Of a DNA stretch of 64,000 nucleotides, positions 1-10,874 are shown piece after piece; position 1 is the first letter of the stretch, and each line of letters begins with the position of its first letter. Position numbers and translations under genes: made by a program. The stretch comes from Ctenosaura bakeri. Its lineage: Eukaryota; Chordata; Lepidosauria; Squamata; Iguanidae. The stretch is taken from the NCBI GenBank assembly GCA_948474755.1, contig CAOLHI010001478.1, positions 372,001-436,000 of the forward strand, in the 5' to 3' direction. A model generated the notes under the pieces. The model was not told the origin of the DNA, did not search any database, and worked only from the letters and a program-made list of their open reading frames with translations.

Positions 1-189
1 GGCACCTGCCGGCCTCTAGAGCATCACACAATTGTGAGTGCATAGTGCAGATCAGTCCTCATAATCGCGCAATGCTCCAGGTGCCCTTTTGCATGGAAAA
101 TGCCATGCAAAAAGGGCCTTTGACTGTGCCTGTATTGCACAGTGATACCGGTTTGATAGCACTGCAGCTGTTATGGTTTCATCTTATGG

Positions 190-1010
190 GATCCTATCAA
201 CATCATCCCTCCTTTTCTCAGCCTGGAACTCAAGGCAGCTTACAAAGGTTAAAACTGATGCACTTAAAAAGGTTCAATCATACCAATTTTTTTAAAAAAT
301 TAAACAATTGACTTAAAAGTAGTTAAAAGTATGACCACTGAAAAGAAAACAACAAACACAAACAATAAATTATGACAGGCTCTTTGTCCTTGAGCAGTCA
401 GTCCTCAAAAGCTTGTTGTTGTTGCTGTTGTGTGTCTTCAAATCATTTCCAACTTGTGGCAACCCTATCATGGGGTTTTCTGGGGCTGAGAGTGTGTGAT
501 GTGCCCAAGGTCACTCAATAGATTTCCATGGCTAAGCAGGGAATTGAATCCTGGTCTCCAGGGTCAATGCTGAAATCACTACACCTCACTGGCTTTGCTC
601 AAAAGCCTACTGAAAGAAAGAGAACTTCCCCTGCCTATGGAAGGGCAGCTAACTTTCCAGGCTAACTTTCTAGGAAGAGAGTTCCAGATCCTGGGAGCAA
701 CCACCAAGAAGACCCTGTTTCATGTTACCATCAGATGTACCTCCAAGGGTGATGGGAAAGAGAGCAAGACCTCCCCCAAAGATTTCAAAACATGGGCAGG
801 CTCGTATGGGAAAATAGGGTCCTCCAAATGCCCTGGATCTGGTCAGTAGAGGGCTGAACAGGGCATAATCAGCACTATGAATTGTTCCCAGAAATAGATC
901 GGCAGCCAGTGGAGCTGCTGCAACAAATGAATTGTGTGCTCAAAGTTACCAGTCTTGAGATATGCCAGTGTTTGGTGGGGCAGTCCTGATTAATCTGTCA
1001 TGCCACTTTT
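190..1010 (-). repeat. Decayed LINE-like 3' fragment, interrupted by a SINE
   Basis: Read on the minus strand, the left end ends like an L2/CR1 tail (TAAGCTGCCTTGAGTTCC). The 600-1000 part resembles another fragment at about 22437-22790: both have an AAAAGCCT...AAG..GACTT..CCTGCC-like run. No intact frame. The family assignment is tentative. Confidence 0.4.
413..597 (-). repeat. tRNA-derived SINE, full length, with 9-bp target duplication
   Basis: Minus-strand copy of the main SINE family of the window: tRNA-like head (box-B-like GATTCAATTCCC region), middle with TTGGGCACATCACACACT, and a (CAA)n tail. CTCAAAAGC flanks it exactly at 404-412 and 598-606, and interrupts an older LINE-like fragment that resumes on both sides. 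Confidence 0.85.
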
Positions 1011-1199
1011 TCAGATGCTTTCAAAATATTCCAGTTTCTCTCTCTTCCTCTCACTCCACCCCCCCCTTTGTCCTTAGCTAAGGCTCAGGAAAAGGCAAAC
1101 TGCTGCACCCTCTCCCAGATTGTGTGCTCTTCCTCATTAATAACTTTTACCATCTTGATGATGCTCTGATGTTGCTTGGCTACATGTGTCCCAGTTTTC

Positions 1200-1410
1200 A
1201 TCTGTAAAATGTTGGAATGTATAGGATATGTAGTTTGGTGAAGCACTTGGAATTCCCTGCAAGAGAGCTTTGCTGGACTTCCTTGAACTCCAGTACTCTA
1301 GTAGAGAATTGTAAGCAGACCACCAAATAACAAATCCTGATATTTCATAGGATGTAGTCATGGCAGTTAAAGTGACATGAAACTGATGTAACTGTGCAAT
1401 GCCAATAAAC
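1200..1410. mobile_element. Degraded palindromic DNA-transposon copy (second subfamily)
   Basis: Contains GTAGTTTGGTGAAGCACTTGG, then a GAGAATTGTAAG stretch and CATGGCAGTTAAAGTGACATG, the same ordered blocks as copies at 37380-37601 and 43541-43773. The left arm is eroded. Confidence 0.5.
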
Positions 1411-1447
1411 TCTATGCAGTCAGTTGGCCAAATTAAAAAATGTTCCT

Positions 1448-1630
1448 CTTAAGGATTTGAACATTGGACTATGACCCTGGAGACCAGGGTTTGATTCCCC
1501 ACTCAGCCATGGAAGTCCAGTGAGTGATCCTGGGTAAGTCACATACTCTCAGCCTCAGAAAACCTCATGATAGGTTTACTTTAGGATTGCCGTAAGTCAG
1601 AAATGACTTAAAGGCACACAACAACAATCG
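1448..1630 (+). repeat. tRNA-derived SINE, partly eroded head
   Basis: Plus-strand copy: ATTGGACTATGACCCTGGAG, box-B-like GGTTTGATTCCCC, GCCATGGAAGTCC, then CGTAAGTCAGAAATGACTTA and AAGGCACACAACAACAA at the 3' end. The tRNA-like start is missing. A short L2-like tail (AGGCAGGATATAAACCAAATAA) follows at about 1690-1725. Confidence 0.8.
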
Positions 1631-1800
1631 TTAACAATGTCAAATAGACAGGACAAAATGGATTCCAATCTAACCTAATCCTGTTATGGGAGAAAGGCAG
1701 GATATAAACCAAATAAATACAATAATGGTTGGCATTCTGTATTACAGTTATGGATTTATAACATAGAGTTACAGGTCTTGGACAGCTCTCTGTTCAGCAA

Positions 1801-1955
1801 GGCCATTTCTGCACTAGATTGTTATAGTGCCATTATTCCACTTTCAACATCCTATGGAAGCCTCAAAGGCCCCTCTCTAAACTGCAAACCCCAGGATTCC
1901 ATAGAATGTTGGAAGTGGAATAATGGCATTATAACAGCCTAGCGCAGAAATGGCC
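1801..1955. mobile_element. Palindromic MITE copy 1
   Basis: GGCCATTTCTGCACTAG at the left and CTAGCGCAGAAATGGCC at the right, with inner arms ATTCCACTTTCAACATCC / GGAAGTGGAATAATGGC around a short centre. Flanked by CAA (left) and TAA (right), a probable 3-bp duplication with one change. Confidence 0.85.
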
Positions 1956-2140
1956 TAAGACTACTGTACATAATCGACCCATAAGACCATGGAAATGCCC
2001 CTCTTAGTCAACCTTAACAGCCAATGACTGAAGTGGGCAAAGGAGGCCTGTTCAACTGCAGATCAGAATCCAAGGAGTATGAGGTTTCTCCCACCAGCAA
2101 GTGAGGCTGTGACAATGAGAAAGAGGATCCCATTGCAATT

Positions 2141-2544
2141 CCTTGTTGGTGTGTGCATTCAGGTTGTTCCTGAGTTAAGGTGTACCTAGCATGGTGTTTT
2201 CTTGGCAAGATTTGTTCAGAGACAGTTTGCCGTTGCCTTCCTCTCAGGCTGAGAGAGAGTCATTTCTGCACTACATTCTTATAGTGCGATTATTCCACTT
2301 TCAACATCCTATGGAATTCTGGGGGTTGCAGTTTCGGGAGGCACCGGCTGGCCTCTCCCAAAACTGTAAACCCCAGGATTCCATAGGATGTTGAAAGTGG
2401 AATAATTGCGCTATAAGAGTGTAGTGCGGGAATGGCTTATGTCTTGCCCAAGGTCATCCAATGGATTTCCCTAGCTGAGAGGGGATTTGAACCCTGGCCT
2501 GTAGAGTCCTTGTCCAACATTCAGACCACTACACCTTGATGGCC
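2141..2544 (-). repeat. tRNA-derived SINE interrupted by palindromic MITE copy 2
   Basis: Minus-strand SINE whose two halves (2141-2260 and 2437-2544) join in the family order: TGAGGCTGAGAGAGAGT continues to TGTCTTGCCCAAGGTCATCC. The insert separates them. Confidence 0.85.
2261..2436. mobile_element. Palindromic MITE copy 2, nested in a SINE
   Basis: CATTTCTGCACTACATTC at the left and TGTAGTGCGGGAATGGC at the right, with arms of about 85 bp. The right end is followed by TTA. The left end has lost a few bases, so the duplication is not visible there. Confidence 0.85.
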
Positions 2545-3649
2545 ATTCTTACCCATACATAACAAAGTAGCCAATGTAGATGATCAGTGAATAAAATAAA
2601 ATAAAAAACATCCTACTTCGGCAGCTGTACAAAATGGAGGAAAGGCTGGTAGAAACACTTCATAAAGGCCTGGACACGTGTTCTCATCACATTCCAGATA
2701 TGAGGAAGAGTTTACAAGGGGCAGAATCAACACACTTCCAGAAAGAAAAAGAAAATAGCTAGAGGAGTGACATTGTGTCCCCTGTATATGAAATATGCTA
2801 AAAGTAGTTTGGCTTCAAAATGCCTTTGCTTGCATTTCTGGTCTCCTGAGCATCCCCTGCCTTTGAGACTACAGGGGTATTTACCGAAAGATTCTCTGTG
2901 GAATTGAGCACAAACAGAAGGAGGAATGTACATGTATCATTCCCAAATGCCCTCAATCTTGCTTTTAATCTTGCTTGTGCTAGCTTTCTACCAGTGTAAC
3001 TCACAGAGTTCAATGGGGTTATTTATTTCTCTTTTAAGTACAAGGGTTGGCGAGAGCATGCATTATATCAGATTGTAAACACATGCTTAAACATGGTGTT
3101 ATTTTGTCCAATAATCTGTAAAGCCAAGCAAGAGATATTAAGCAAAATAATAGATTATATGCTTCACTATAAATTGGATGCTTTTTATTTTATTTCATGA
3201 GAATTTATTCAGTCTGACAAACCATGATGCTTAGAATATAATAGTGGCATAATCATAGCCGGGGGCTACCATTCCTCAATGTAATGGGATACTTATTCAT
3301 CTAAGACAGGGACAGGTCTGTCCTTGGCTTTCATTTTACAAGATTACTTGTATTTCTGTCTCATTTGGCATAGGCGATAACCTGTCAGAAAGCAGATTCC
3401 ACCAATCTGGAGGTCTTTTATTGTTTGAAATGGTTTAGAATCCTCCCCTGCTAACCATTCAGTGTAGATTTGGCATGAAAACTGAGAAAGGGAAGCTTTA
3501 AAATAAAATAAATCTGAATGCTGCCCATAGTTTAAAGATTTACTGGTTAAGTGTGAGTCTGAAAGAATTTTCTGCATAGAAGCCCGGTTGCCTTTTGTGT
3601 ATCAGCTAGACTGGAAATTAATTTTCATGAGTTTCCATTTTTATATGTT

Positions 3650-3720
3650 AAGTGTTTGTGTGTGTACACACACACACATATAACTGTCTATCATCTATCA
3701 TCCCTCTCTCTCTCTCTTTT
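3650..3720 (+). repeat. GT/AC dinucleotide repeat followed by a CT-rich tract
   Basis: GTGTTTGTGTGTGTACACACACACACA followed shortly by a run of TCTC. The surrounding 2.55-4.94 kb is otherwise AT-rich, non-coding and without a recognised gene. Confidence 0.8.
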
Positions 3721-4948
3721 AGCTATCACCTATATGTCTATCTCATGAGATAACCTTTTGCCCAACTAATAAGCAAATTGCAACTATGGGAAGTCTCCCC
3801 TGTGCTTAAAAAAAAGCAGCCTTTGAAAGACTTTGCACACCTCGTTCTAGTATCCATGAAGTGGATACAAAACACGCAAAACTTTGAGAGGTAGCTCAAA
3901 AAGATCCCCCAATAGATGGGATTTTGGAAAGCAAAAAAGAAATGTAAGACTCTAGTCCTATGATTCCTTGGGGCAGGGCGGGGCGGTGTTCCAGGAGCCA
4001 CATAATGTAGTAGGTTGTCCAACTCTCCTACACAGAGGTGATCCACGAATAGAAAGGGCTATTTGCCCTCACAGGCCTCTCTCCATTATGGGCATGGAAA
4101 TCTCCATTGTCCTTGCCATTCCATCATTGTGAGTCTTGTCTTATGGCAATGTCAGCAAACATGTGACAGGTCTGGGAGAGCTTTTCAGTTTGCTGGACCA
4201 AATCCCTTCCTGCTCCTTTGAAACCTTGAAACAGGGGCAAAACTATGGAGCTGATATACTTGTTTTCCCTCCAGCTGCTTCCTGTCTATTTTTTTACCAT
4301 GCATACCATATTCAGTTAATTTGCAGGCAGATGAAATAAGCACAGGGATGCTGGGAACAGGTTCTGGATCCTTTGGGGAAAAAAATTCTGGGTCCCAGAA
4401 ATTCCCTCATTCTTTCAAGGTGTCTTGAGTCTTTGTGGGTGAAGACTACCCAGTTATGGCCACCCATGATTACCACCCTCTCTCGCCTGCCACCTGTCTG
4501 ACTTTGATCTATACCATGGGGCTTCCCTCCCCCCCTTTTGCATGCCCTTTGGTGGCCAATCCAGGCCAGCTGGAGATGTCCTCAAAGGCAGAGGGAATGG
4601 CAAAGAATTATGACAGCTTCTTGACCAGGGCATGGTAGTGAAGGTGCCATTGCTCCTTCTCCTGGTCTGAGGCAGATAAGGCCATAGTAGGCTTATTGTC
4701 TCTGGATCTCTGTTTCCAGCCACCATCAACATTGCTGGAGTTCTTGCATTTTACCTGTGGCTTCTTTCATACCCTCCAACTGTCCTTATTTGGCAGAGAC
4801 AGTCCAATGAATCCTCTGTTATCTTACTTTTTCATATTGCTTTTGAACTCTCCCAGTTTCTTTCCCCTCTTCCTACTTTCTCCTTTTGTCCTTATCTGAC
4901 TTCAGTTCTTGCAAACTGAGTCCCAAGCACAAAAGCAGCTTGCACTCA

Positions 4949-5150
4949 GACCATTTCCACACTAGTCTGTTACAGTGTTATTGTTTCATTTTCAATGTCC
5001 TATGGTATCCTGGGGTTTTCAGTGTAAGGAGGAACATTTAGAATTCTCAGGTAAAGAGCTCTTTGGTCTCAGTAAGCTACACAGCCCAGAATTCCACAGG
5101 ATGTTGAAAGTGGGATAATCAGACTGTAACAGGCTAGTGCGGAAATGGCC
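4949..5150. mobile_element. Palindromic MITE copy 3 with TCA duplication
   Basis: GACCATTTCCACACTAG at the left and CTAGTGCGGAAATGGCC at the right, flanked on both sides by TCA (4946-4948 and 5151-5153). It has a longer, asymmetric centre than the GC-rich copies. Confidence 0.85.
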
Positions 5151-5293
5151 TCAATTAACTCAGCAAGGGGGAGAAGAGGAGATGGAGCAAAATCTTGCCC
5201 TTCCCAGTAGGCTCGGGCAAAAGCAAATTGTTGTTTCCTCTCCTGGTTGGTGTATTCTTTCTCATTAACAACATTTGTCATCTTGACCATATT

Positions 5294-5496
5294 GTGTCTG
5301 TTTCCGCACTACATTGTTATAGCACTATTATTCCACTTTCAACATCCTGTGGAATTCTGGGGTTTGTAGTTTATTGAGGCCAAAGAGCTCTCTGGGTGGA
5401 ATTCTAAATGCCCCTCCCTAAACTACAAACCCCAGGATTCCATAGAATGTTGAAAGTGGAATAATCACACTATAAGAGTGTAGTGCGGAAATGGCC
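5294..5496. mobile_element. Palindromic MITE copy 4
   Basis: The TTTCCGCACTACATTG arm pairs with the GTGTAGTGCGGAAATGGCC arm; both inner arms carry the ATTCCACTTTCAACATCC block or its complement. ATT flanks both sides if the diverged left end is accepted. Confidence 0.8.
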
Positions 5497-5512
5497 ATTG
5501 TTACTAATTACT

Positions 5513-5513
5513 T

Positions 5514-5587
<74 letters not shown>

Positions 5588-5600
5588 CTTCTTCTTCTTC
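5513..5600 (+). repeat. Compound (TAC)n-(TTC)n microsatellite
   Basis: About 15 units of TAC/ACT followed by about 14 units of TTC. It yields a spurious Thr/Ser homopolymer frame. It lies between a palindromic MITE and a LINE 3' end. Confidence 0.95.
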
Positions 5601-5965
5601 ATTCACCAATTTAATGATGGAAGTGGCTGCATCTAGACTCTGGAACTCCCTTCCCACGGAGGCCAGAGTGGCTCTCTCCTTGTGCTCCTTCCAGTGGCAG
5701 GCAAAGAGCTTTTTATTCAGACAGGCATTTTAATATAGGAAGTTTTTAAAGACCAGGTTAGGGTATGCTGTATTGTTTTAATTTTAATTGCTTCTTTTAA
5801 TCTCTTTTTAGCTGTTTTATAGTTTAATTCTGTTTTGATATATACTATTTATATGTTCTAATTTACATTGTTTTAATATGTAAGCCACTTTGAGGCCCAA
5901 TGTTGGGTAAAAAAGTGGGATATAAATAAAGATAGCAATAATAATAAGAATAAAAATGAAAATAA
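5601..5965 (+). mobile_element. LINE 3' end (L2/CR1-like), truncated
   Basis: Plus-strand fragment with the remnant TRLWNSLPTEARVALSLCSF, matching the end of L2/CR1-type ORF2 (the common LWNSLP motif), then an AT-rich 3' UTR and the tail GCCACTTTGAGGCCCAATG...GTGGGATATAAATAAAG, ending in AATA-type repeats. 5' truncation is typical of these elements. Confidence 0.8.
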
Positions 5966-6922
5966 TAGTAATAATCTATATTCAGATGGAGGGTGTAGAA
6001 CGATGTCCAGGTTCTTCTCAGCCAGCTGTATGAAGGGAAGTGCAGACTTGCCAAATTCTCTGAAGACAGCTACTGGTTGATTTTTGGCATGTGTATAAAG
6101 CATGATTTAAGGATGCCGCTATCCTACTTGCAATCACAATAATCATCTGATTGGTCCCACTGCAAAGGGACCCCTCAGATGTTGTTATACTGCAATTCCC
6201 AGCATTCTTCACCATTGGATATGCCTGCTTCACCATTGGATAAGCCTGCTGGAAAGTGTTGTCCAAGAACAAACACCATTACACTGAGCCAGTTAGAATG
6301 GAGATGTATACCTCAAATTAAAAACAAAACAAAACCCAAATTTTTGTCCTCATCTGGTGCTGCTCACTCTGGGGTTTGTCTTATACCTGTGGACCCAGGG
6401 ACAAACAGCAAGTCCAAGAGACTTCAGTTGATACGTTGAGAACTGGTAAACTTGGTGTATCTATCTGTAGTAGCAGCTCCATTTCTTAGCTTTTCCTTTG
6501 GGACAGGGGCTAGCCAGTTGGCCAATGGCTTGGGCGACAAGCTTGCAGTTAATCTTGAATGCGTTGAATATCAGCAATTTTCAGGTGATCAAGAATTGTG
6601 GAATTTAATGGGGGGATGATATGGCCCACAGCCTCTCTCAGCCTGCTGCCTGAGTCAAGAGATTAGCCATGGGGAGGGGCTCCAGTAGCTAAATACTGAT
6701 TTCAGGGTGGGGTGTTGACAGGAGATGTGTGGAATAGATTTTGTGTCCTTTAGGATCTTAGCCCATGTCTGTTAGTAGAAATCTTCTGGAAGTGCATTAA
6801 GGCAGATGTGAAATCAGTGCTTTTTCCCCTCTATTGGAGCCCAGTGGTGGATCAAGAATGGGACAAAGCAGCAACTGGAGCCTGAATCCATTCAGTGTAA
6901 CCTGAGGAACTCAGTCTCACAG

Positions 6923-6978
6923 CAAGATCCTATTTTATTTTATTTTATTTTATTTTATTTTATTTTATTTTATTTTAA
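6923..6978 (+). repeat. (TTTTA)n pentanucleotide microsatellite
   Basis: About ten uninterrupted TATTT units. Confidence 0.95.
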
Positions 6979-6984
6979 TTGTAG

Positions 6985-7520
6985 CATTAGCATGAGATAG
7001 ATTTCATTTGGTTATTATTTTTGCTGCTAATGCCCTTGGCAGGAGCTTAATGGATCTGATGCAGATCAAGGTGAAAAATGATGCATCAGGGCCAGCAATC
7101 AAAAATAAATTTGTGGCATGTTACCCACTAAGCATTTTTCAGAAATAACGCAACATTTTAGAAACAATGGAATTATTCTGAATTGCACCAACAACATAGC
7201 CACTGGAGGAAAAACCTCAGTGCTGTTAATAAGTGCATTTTCCTGAGCTTTATGCATTGCTATGTTTATACAGCTTTACATATCAAGTTAGTCAGGAGAA
7301 ATTGAATAAAAGCAACTCAGGTCTGGGAAATGAGAGAAGATTATGAAAAGCAGATTTAATACAGCACCAGTTTTCTGATGTTTATGGCACATTTCATCAT
7401 GTTTCTGAGGACGCTCAATTACACAGTTTGGAGAGTAATCTCAAGCTGAGAGTACACTGAAGAGTATTAATGCTGATTCCTCCCCACTCAATGCCTTACC
7501 AATCATATACATATTTCTTT
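6985..7520. promoter_or_regulatory. Candidate conserved non-coding element downstream of DMBX1
   Basis: A repeat-free AT-rich stretch with motifs such as TGCTAATGCCC, GGCAGGAGCTTAATGG, ATGCAGATCAAGG and several TTAAT/ATTAA cores. Its complexity differs from the surrounding decayed repeats. No ORF fits. Regulatory function is a guess from composition only. Confidence 0.3.
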
Positions 7521-9180
7521 AGATGATCTCATGCTTACCTGAAAATTCTCCCAACTGCTTTTAATTCTTAATTGTTTTTCCCCCCTCATTCCTCATAATA
7601 TCCCCCCTGCCTAATTTTAGGTTGCTTTCTTTTCACTTTTCATAATATCTTCCTCATTCTCTGTTCTGTTGGGTAAGTTCTGATTTTGAGACATATTTCA
7701 CTATCTTTCCATTGAGATGCACTATTGCAATGTATATGCATAATGTACAACTGTAACACATCAAGTAACAGGCAAAATTCTAGCACTGTGAGCAGAATAC
7801 ATCCATTGCACTGCAGGGAATAATTTGCCCCATGTACATAGCAGGACTTATATGTGTGTAGTATGTGAGTGATAGGATGCCAGCATCTTGGGTGATGACA
7901 AATAAAATAAAATATAAAGCTCTCACCCCATTCCATGTTCCTGATCTGGCTTCTCTTGGGTCTGCTGCTTATTAAAAAGCAATGGTCTACAATGTGAGTA
8001 ACGTCACATCTCCGTTGGCCCTGAACTGCGAGATTCCTTTCTTCCTGTTTTGAACAGAAAACACCATCCAGCTGCATTTCTGAGAGTTTAGCTTTCTTCA
8101 GTCAAAAAAGGGAACAAATCATTTTTACTGCAGTCCAAAACTTGTCCTAATGAACAAAATCCAAACCAATTTTCCTTGCATTTTTTTTTATTATCCGAAT
8201 ATGAAAACAAGCAATATTACATAAAGTAAGACGGACACAAGTTGGGTACATGGCATCATGCTGCAGCCTGCTTCAAATGAACACAATTGGATTTATTTTT
8301 AAAAACTATCAGAATAAATAAATATTATACAAGTTTGCATTGCCAGATAGTGAATCCTACAGCACAAAACTGTTACATTACAGCTTTTAAAAAAATAAAA
8401 TAAAAAAAGAATATGATACATAGCTTTGATGTTTGCCCCCTTTAAAATGCTTTGTTCCTTTACCCAGATATGGCAGACATGCGTATTTGTGGGTGGGAAA
8501 TGCATTCATCCAGAGGGTTTGGTGACATGAAATGATTCTACAGAGCAGATTCTAAAACTTTTGATACACCCCCCAAGCTATTTCTAAATTGGTCACACCA
8601 TCTCCTCATTAGCTAACAAGGTTTCAAAAGATAGAGTGGATCTTTAAAATCTGATACTAGGCACACTGCTCATAAAATATATCTTAATTAAGTTACAGCC
8701 TCGTCCTACAAAGGATTTCATTGCCACCTTTGATAGCCCAAGTGGCAGAGATCTTGCTGCCAGTTCCAACAGGGAATATTATCACAGCTGGCCCTATCTT
8801 TAGGCAGAATAAGGCAGCATATTCTGGTTGGTGTGAAAGGGTAGCAGAGTGTTAGCTATTTAATTTCTTGTTGTAGTTTTAACACTAGGTGGGGAAGAGG
8901 TGCTTGTGGGATTGTCTCCTTCAGATGTCAAAATAACTCATCTGGCTTTGAGTACTGTGCACTTTGACTTGAAGGATGGGCACCATTTGTTGCTCTGCCT
9001 CAGGCAGCAAAATGTCTTAGTCTGACCCCCTTGGTTTGTTCCATTCCCTCCATTGAAAGTACATGTTTTCATTATATCAGTGGTACTCAAAATGGTGATC
9101 CACATCCTAGTGTATTCAAAGGGCCATGCTTTGAAAGGGGTTTATGGTTACAGCCCGTTATGCCACTTATTATGAGTCTT
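7521..9180. other. Intergenic sequence without recognisable features
   Basis: AT-rich DNA with A/T runs near 8185 and 8390. A 145-codon open frame on the minus strand at 7640-8077 has no family resemblance or splice context, so I do not call it. Confidence 0.6.
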
Positions 9181-9181
9181 A

Positions 9182-9605
9182 GGCCTTTTCCGCACATCAA
9201 TGTTCTCATGCGTTGTCTCGTCACAATTCTGACAGCACCTCTGCCAGGATGAGAGAATGTTCCCAACATTATTCTCCCACACACAACCAGTTGCCTCCAG
9301 AAGTGAGCACGAGGGACACACTCCATCTTTCCAGACTGCTGCTGGCCTTCTTCCCATGCTGCAGTAGCGGGGGAGAGGCATGTAGAAGCATGTGTTTCTG
9401 GCCCTTCTGCACAGCTGGCTGCAATGGAAGGCTCATGCGATCGGGGATCATTGACAGAGTTTCTTCATCAATGATATAGTCCGCAGTCACACTGGCTGGT
9501 AATGCGAGAAGGGCGGGACAACGACAACATCATGTGGAAGCATCACCACAGTTCCACTCCTGTCATGTCCCCATGCCAGGACGCCATCATCATGTGGAAA
9601 GAGCC
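9182..9605. mobile_element. Harbinger-like non-autonomous element (424 bp) with TTA duplication
   Basis: Starts GGCCTTTTCCGCACATC and ends CATGTGGAAAGAGCC, flanked by TTA at 9179-9181 and 9606-9608. The interior contains CATTGACAGAG...ATCAATGATATAGTCCGCAG, which resembles the element at 22970-23386. No transposase frame. Confidence 0.8.
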
Positions 9606-10640
9606 TTACCTCCACTAGCTAATTTAGAAATTAGGGAGCTGCTTTTCCTCTTTAGTGCTTAAAGACTTTATAAAATTAGTTGGTGTCACAGAAAGTATGT
9701 ACCCCAACAAATTCAGTTTATTAGTGCTTTGACCTCTATAGGAGATGCATCCATGATAAACATTACTAAAAGTCTGCTTACATTTGTTCTCTGCATAGTC
9801 AGAACAAGATGGCACATCTTCGATATGTTTTGAATTTGCTTTTCTGCATGCACACTTTTGCTATTTCATCTTTCACCTACAGTGTTGTATTAATATGGTT
9901 AAAGCCTATTCTTATTACAAATTATGCTCTTTGAGAAGAGCACATTGTATTTTTCCTTTTTCAAAACTCTTTGAAACAAAAAATGTTGAAAATGTTAAGT
10001 ATCTCTGCACATGTTTTAATTCTCTCTTGACAGCCAGACACAATTTATACCTTCATCCTTAAAAGTGAGACCTAGCCCTCACAAACAGCAGGTAAGGTAA
10101 GTACAGTTGCATCTATTCAAGATCACTTCCAAACGAATAGAACATGGAATGTTTTTCCATATAAAAATATTTTCTGCACATAAAAGAATCTAGCAGGGAG
10201 AAGGGTTCTAGCCTATCTTTCCCCACAATTTCAGGCTTCCTATGTACAGGAACTTTAAAAAAATGGGACAGGGAAGGAGGACCTTGGACTATAGGCCTGA
10301 TGTTGTGCCTCCCCCCATCCTACTCTTCCACGGCGTAGTTTCAATGTAAGGCTTTCCCCCCCCAAATCCAACTGCAGAAAGGAGAGCAACATTTCAAGGT
10401 GTGTATGTGTGTGGGTGTGTGTTTAGGTTTCCCAGATATAAGAGCCTGGACCCTCTTCTTCAGTCCTTTAGGCAAGAGAGAAGAGTCACAAGATGAAACA
10501 GCTGCCTTGAAAAGTGTGTGTAGATCCATTTCTCCATTTCCCTTAGAGGTCTAGATTTGAGTGGGATATTCTTTGTAACTGTGATTGATGCTTAATGTGT
10601 CATGTGTAAGGATATCAACAGGGGCTATCCCTTGCGATAG

Positions 10641-10872
10641 TGCCTTTTTAAATACCCTAAAGGTACCAGATCCTTTCTGATCTTCAGAGCTAAGCAGAGT
10701 TACCCCAATTAGTACTTGAATGGGAGACCACCAATGAATATCAGGTGTTTTAGGCTTTATTTCAGAGGAAGGAACTGGCAAAACCACTTTTGAGTATTCC
10801 TCCTTAAGAAAGCCCTATGAAATTCACCATGTGGGCAACTTGAAAGCCCATACACATACATACAGCATCAAC
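10641..10872 (+). repeat. 5S rRNA-derived SINE
   Basis: The head follows the 5S rRNA 3' half in order: CTGATCTTCAGAGCTAAGCAG, TTAGTACTTGAATGGGAGACC, ATATCAGGTGTTTTAGGC. The SINE body follows: GAGGAAGGAACTGGCAAAACC and CTTGAAAGCCCATACACA. The internal 5S promoter blocks are present but mutated, so it is not a functional 5S gene. Confidence 0.9.
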
Positions 10873-10874
10873 AG

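Noticed and set aside
5491..5733. Poly-Thr/poly-Ser open frame
   Set aside because: Translated microsatellite running into a LINE 3' end.
7640..8077. 145-codon minus-strand frame downstream of DMBX1
   Set aside because: No homology recognised; composition as surrounding intergenic DNA.
10641..10872. Possible 5S rRNA gene
   Set aside because: Many substitutions relative to 5S rRNA, and a SINE body follows; same for 18443 and 34198.
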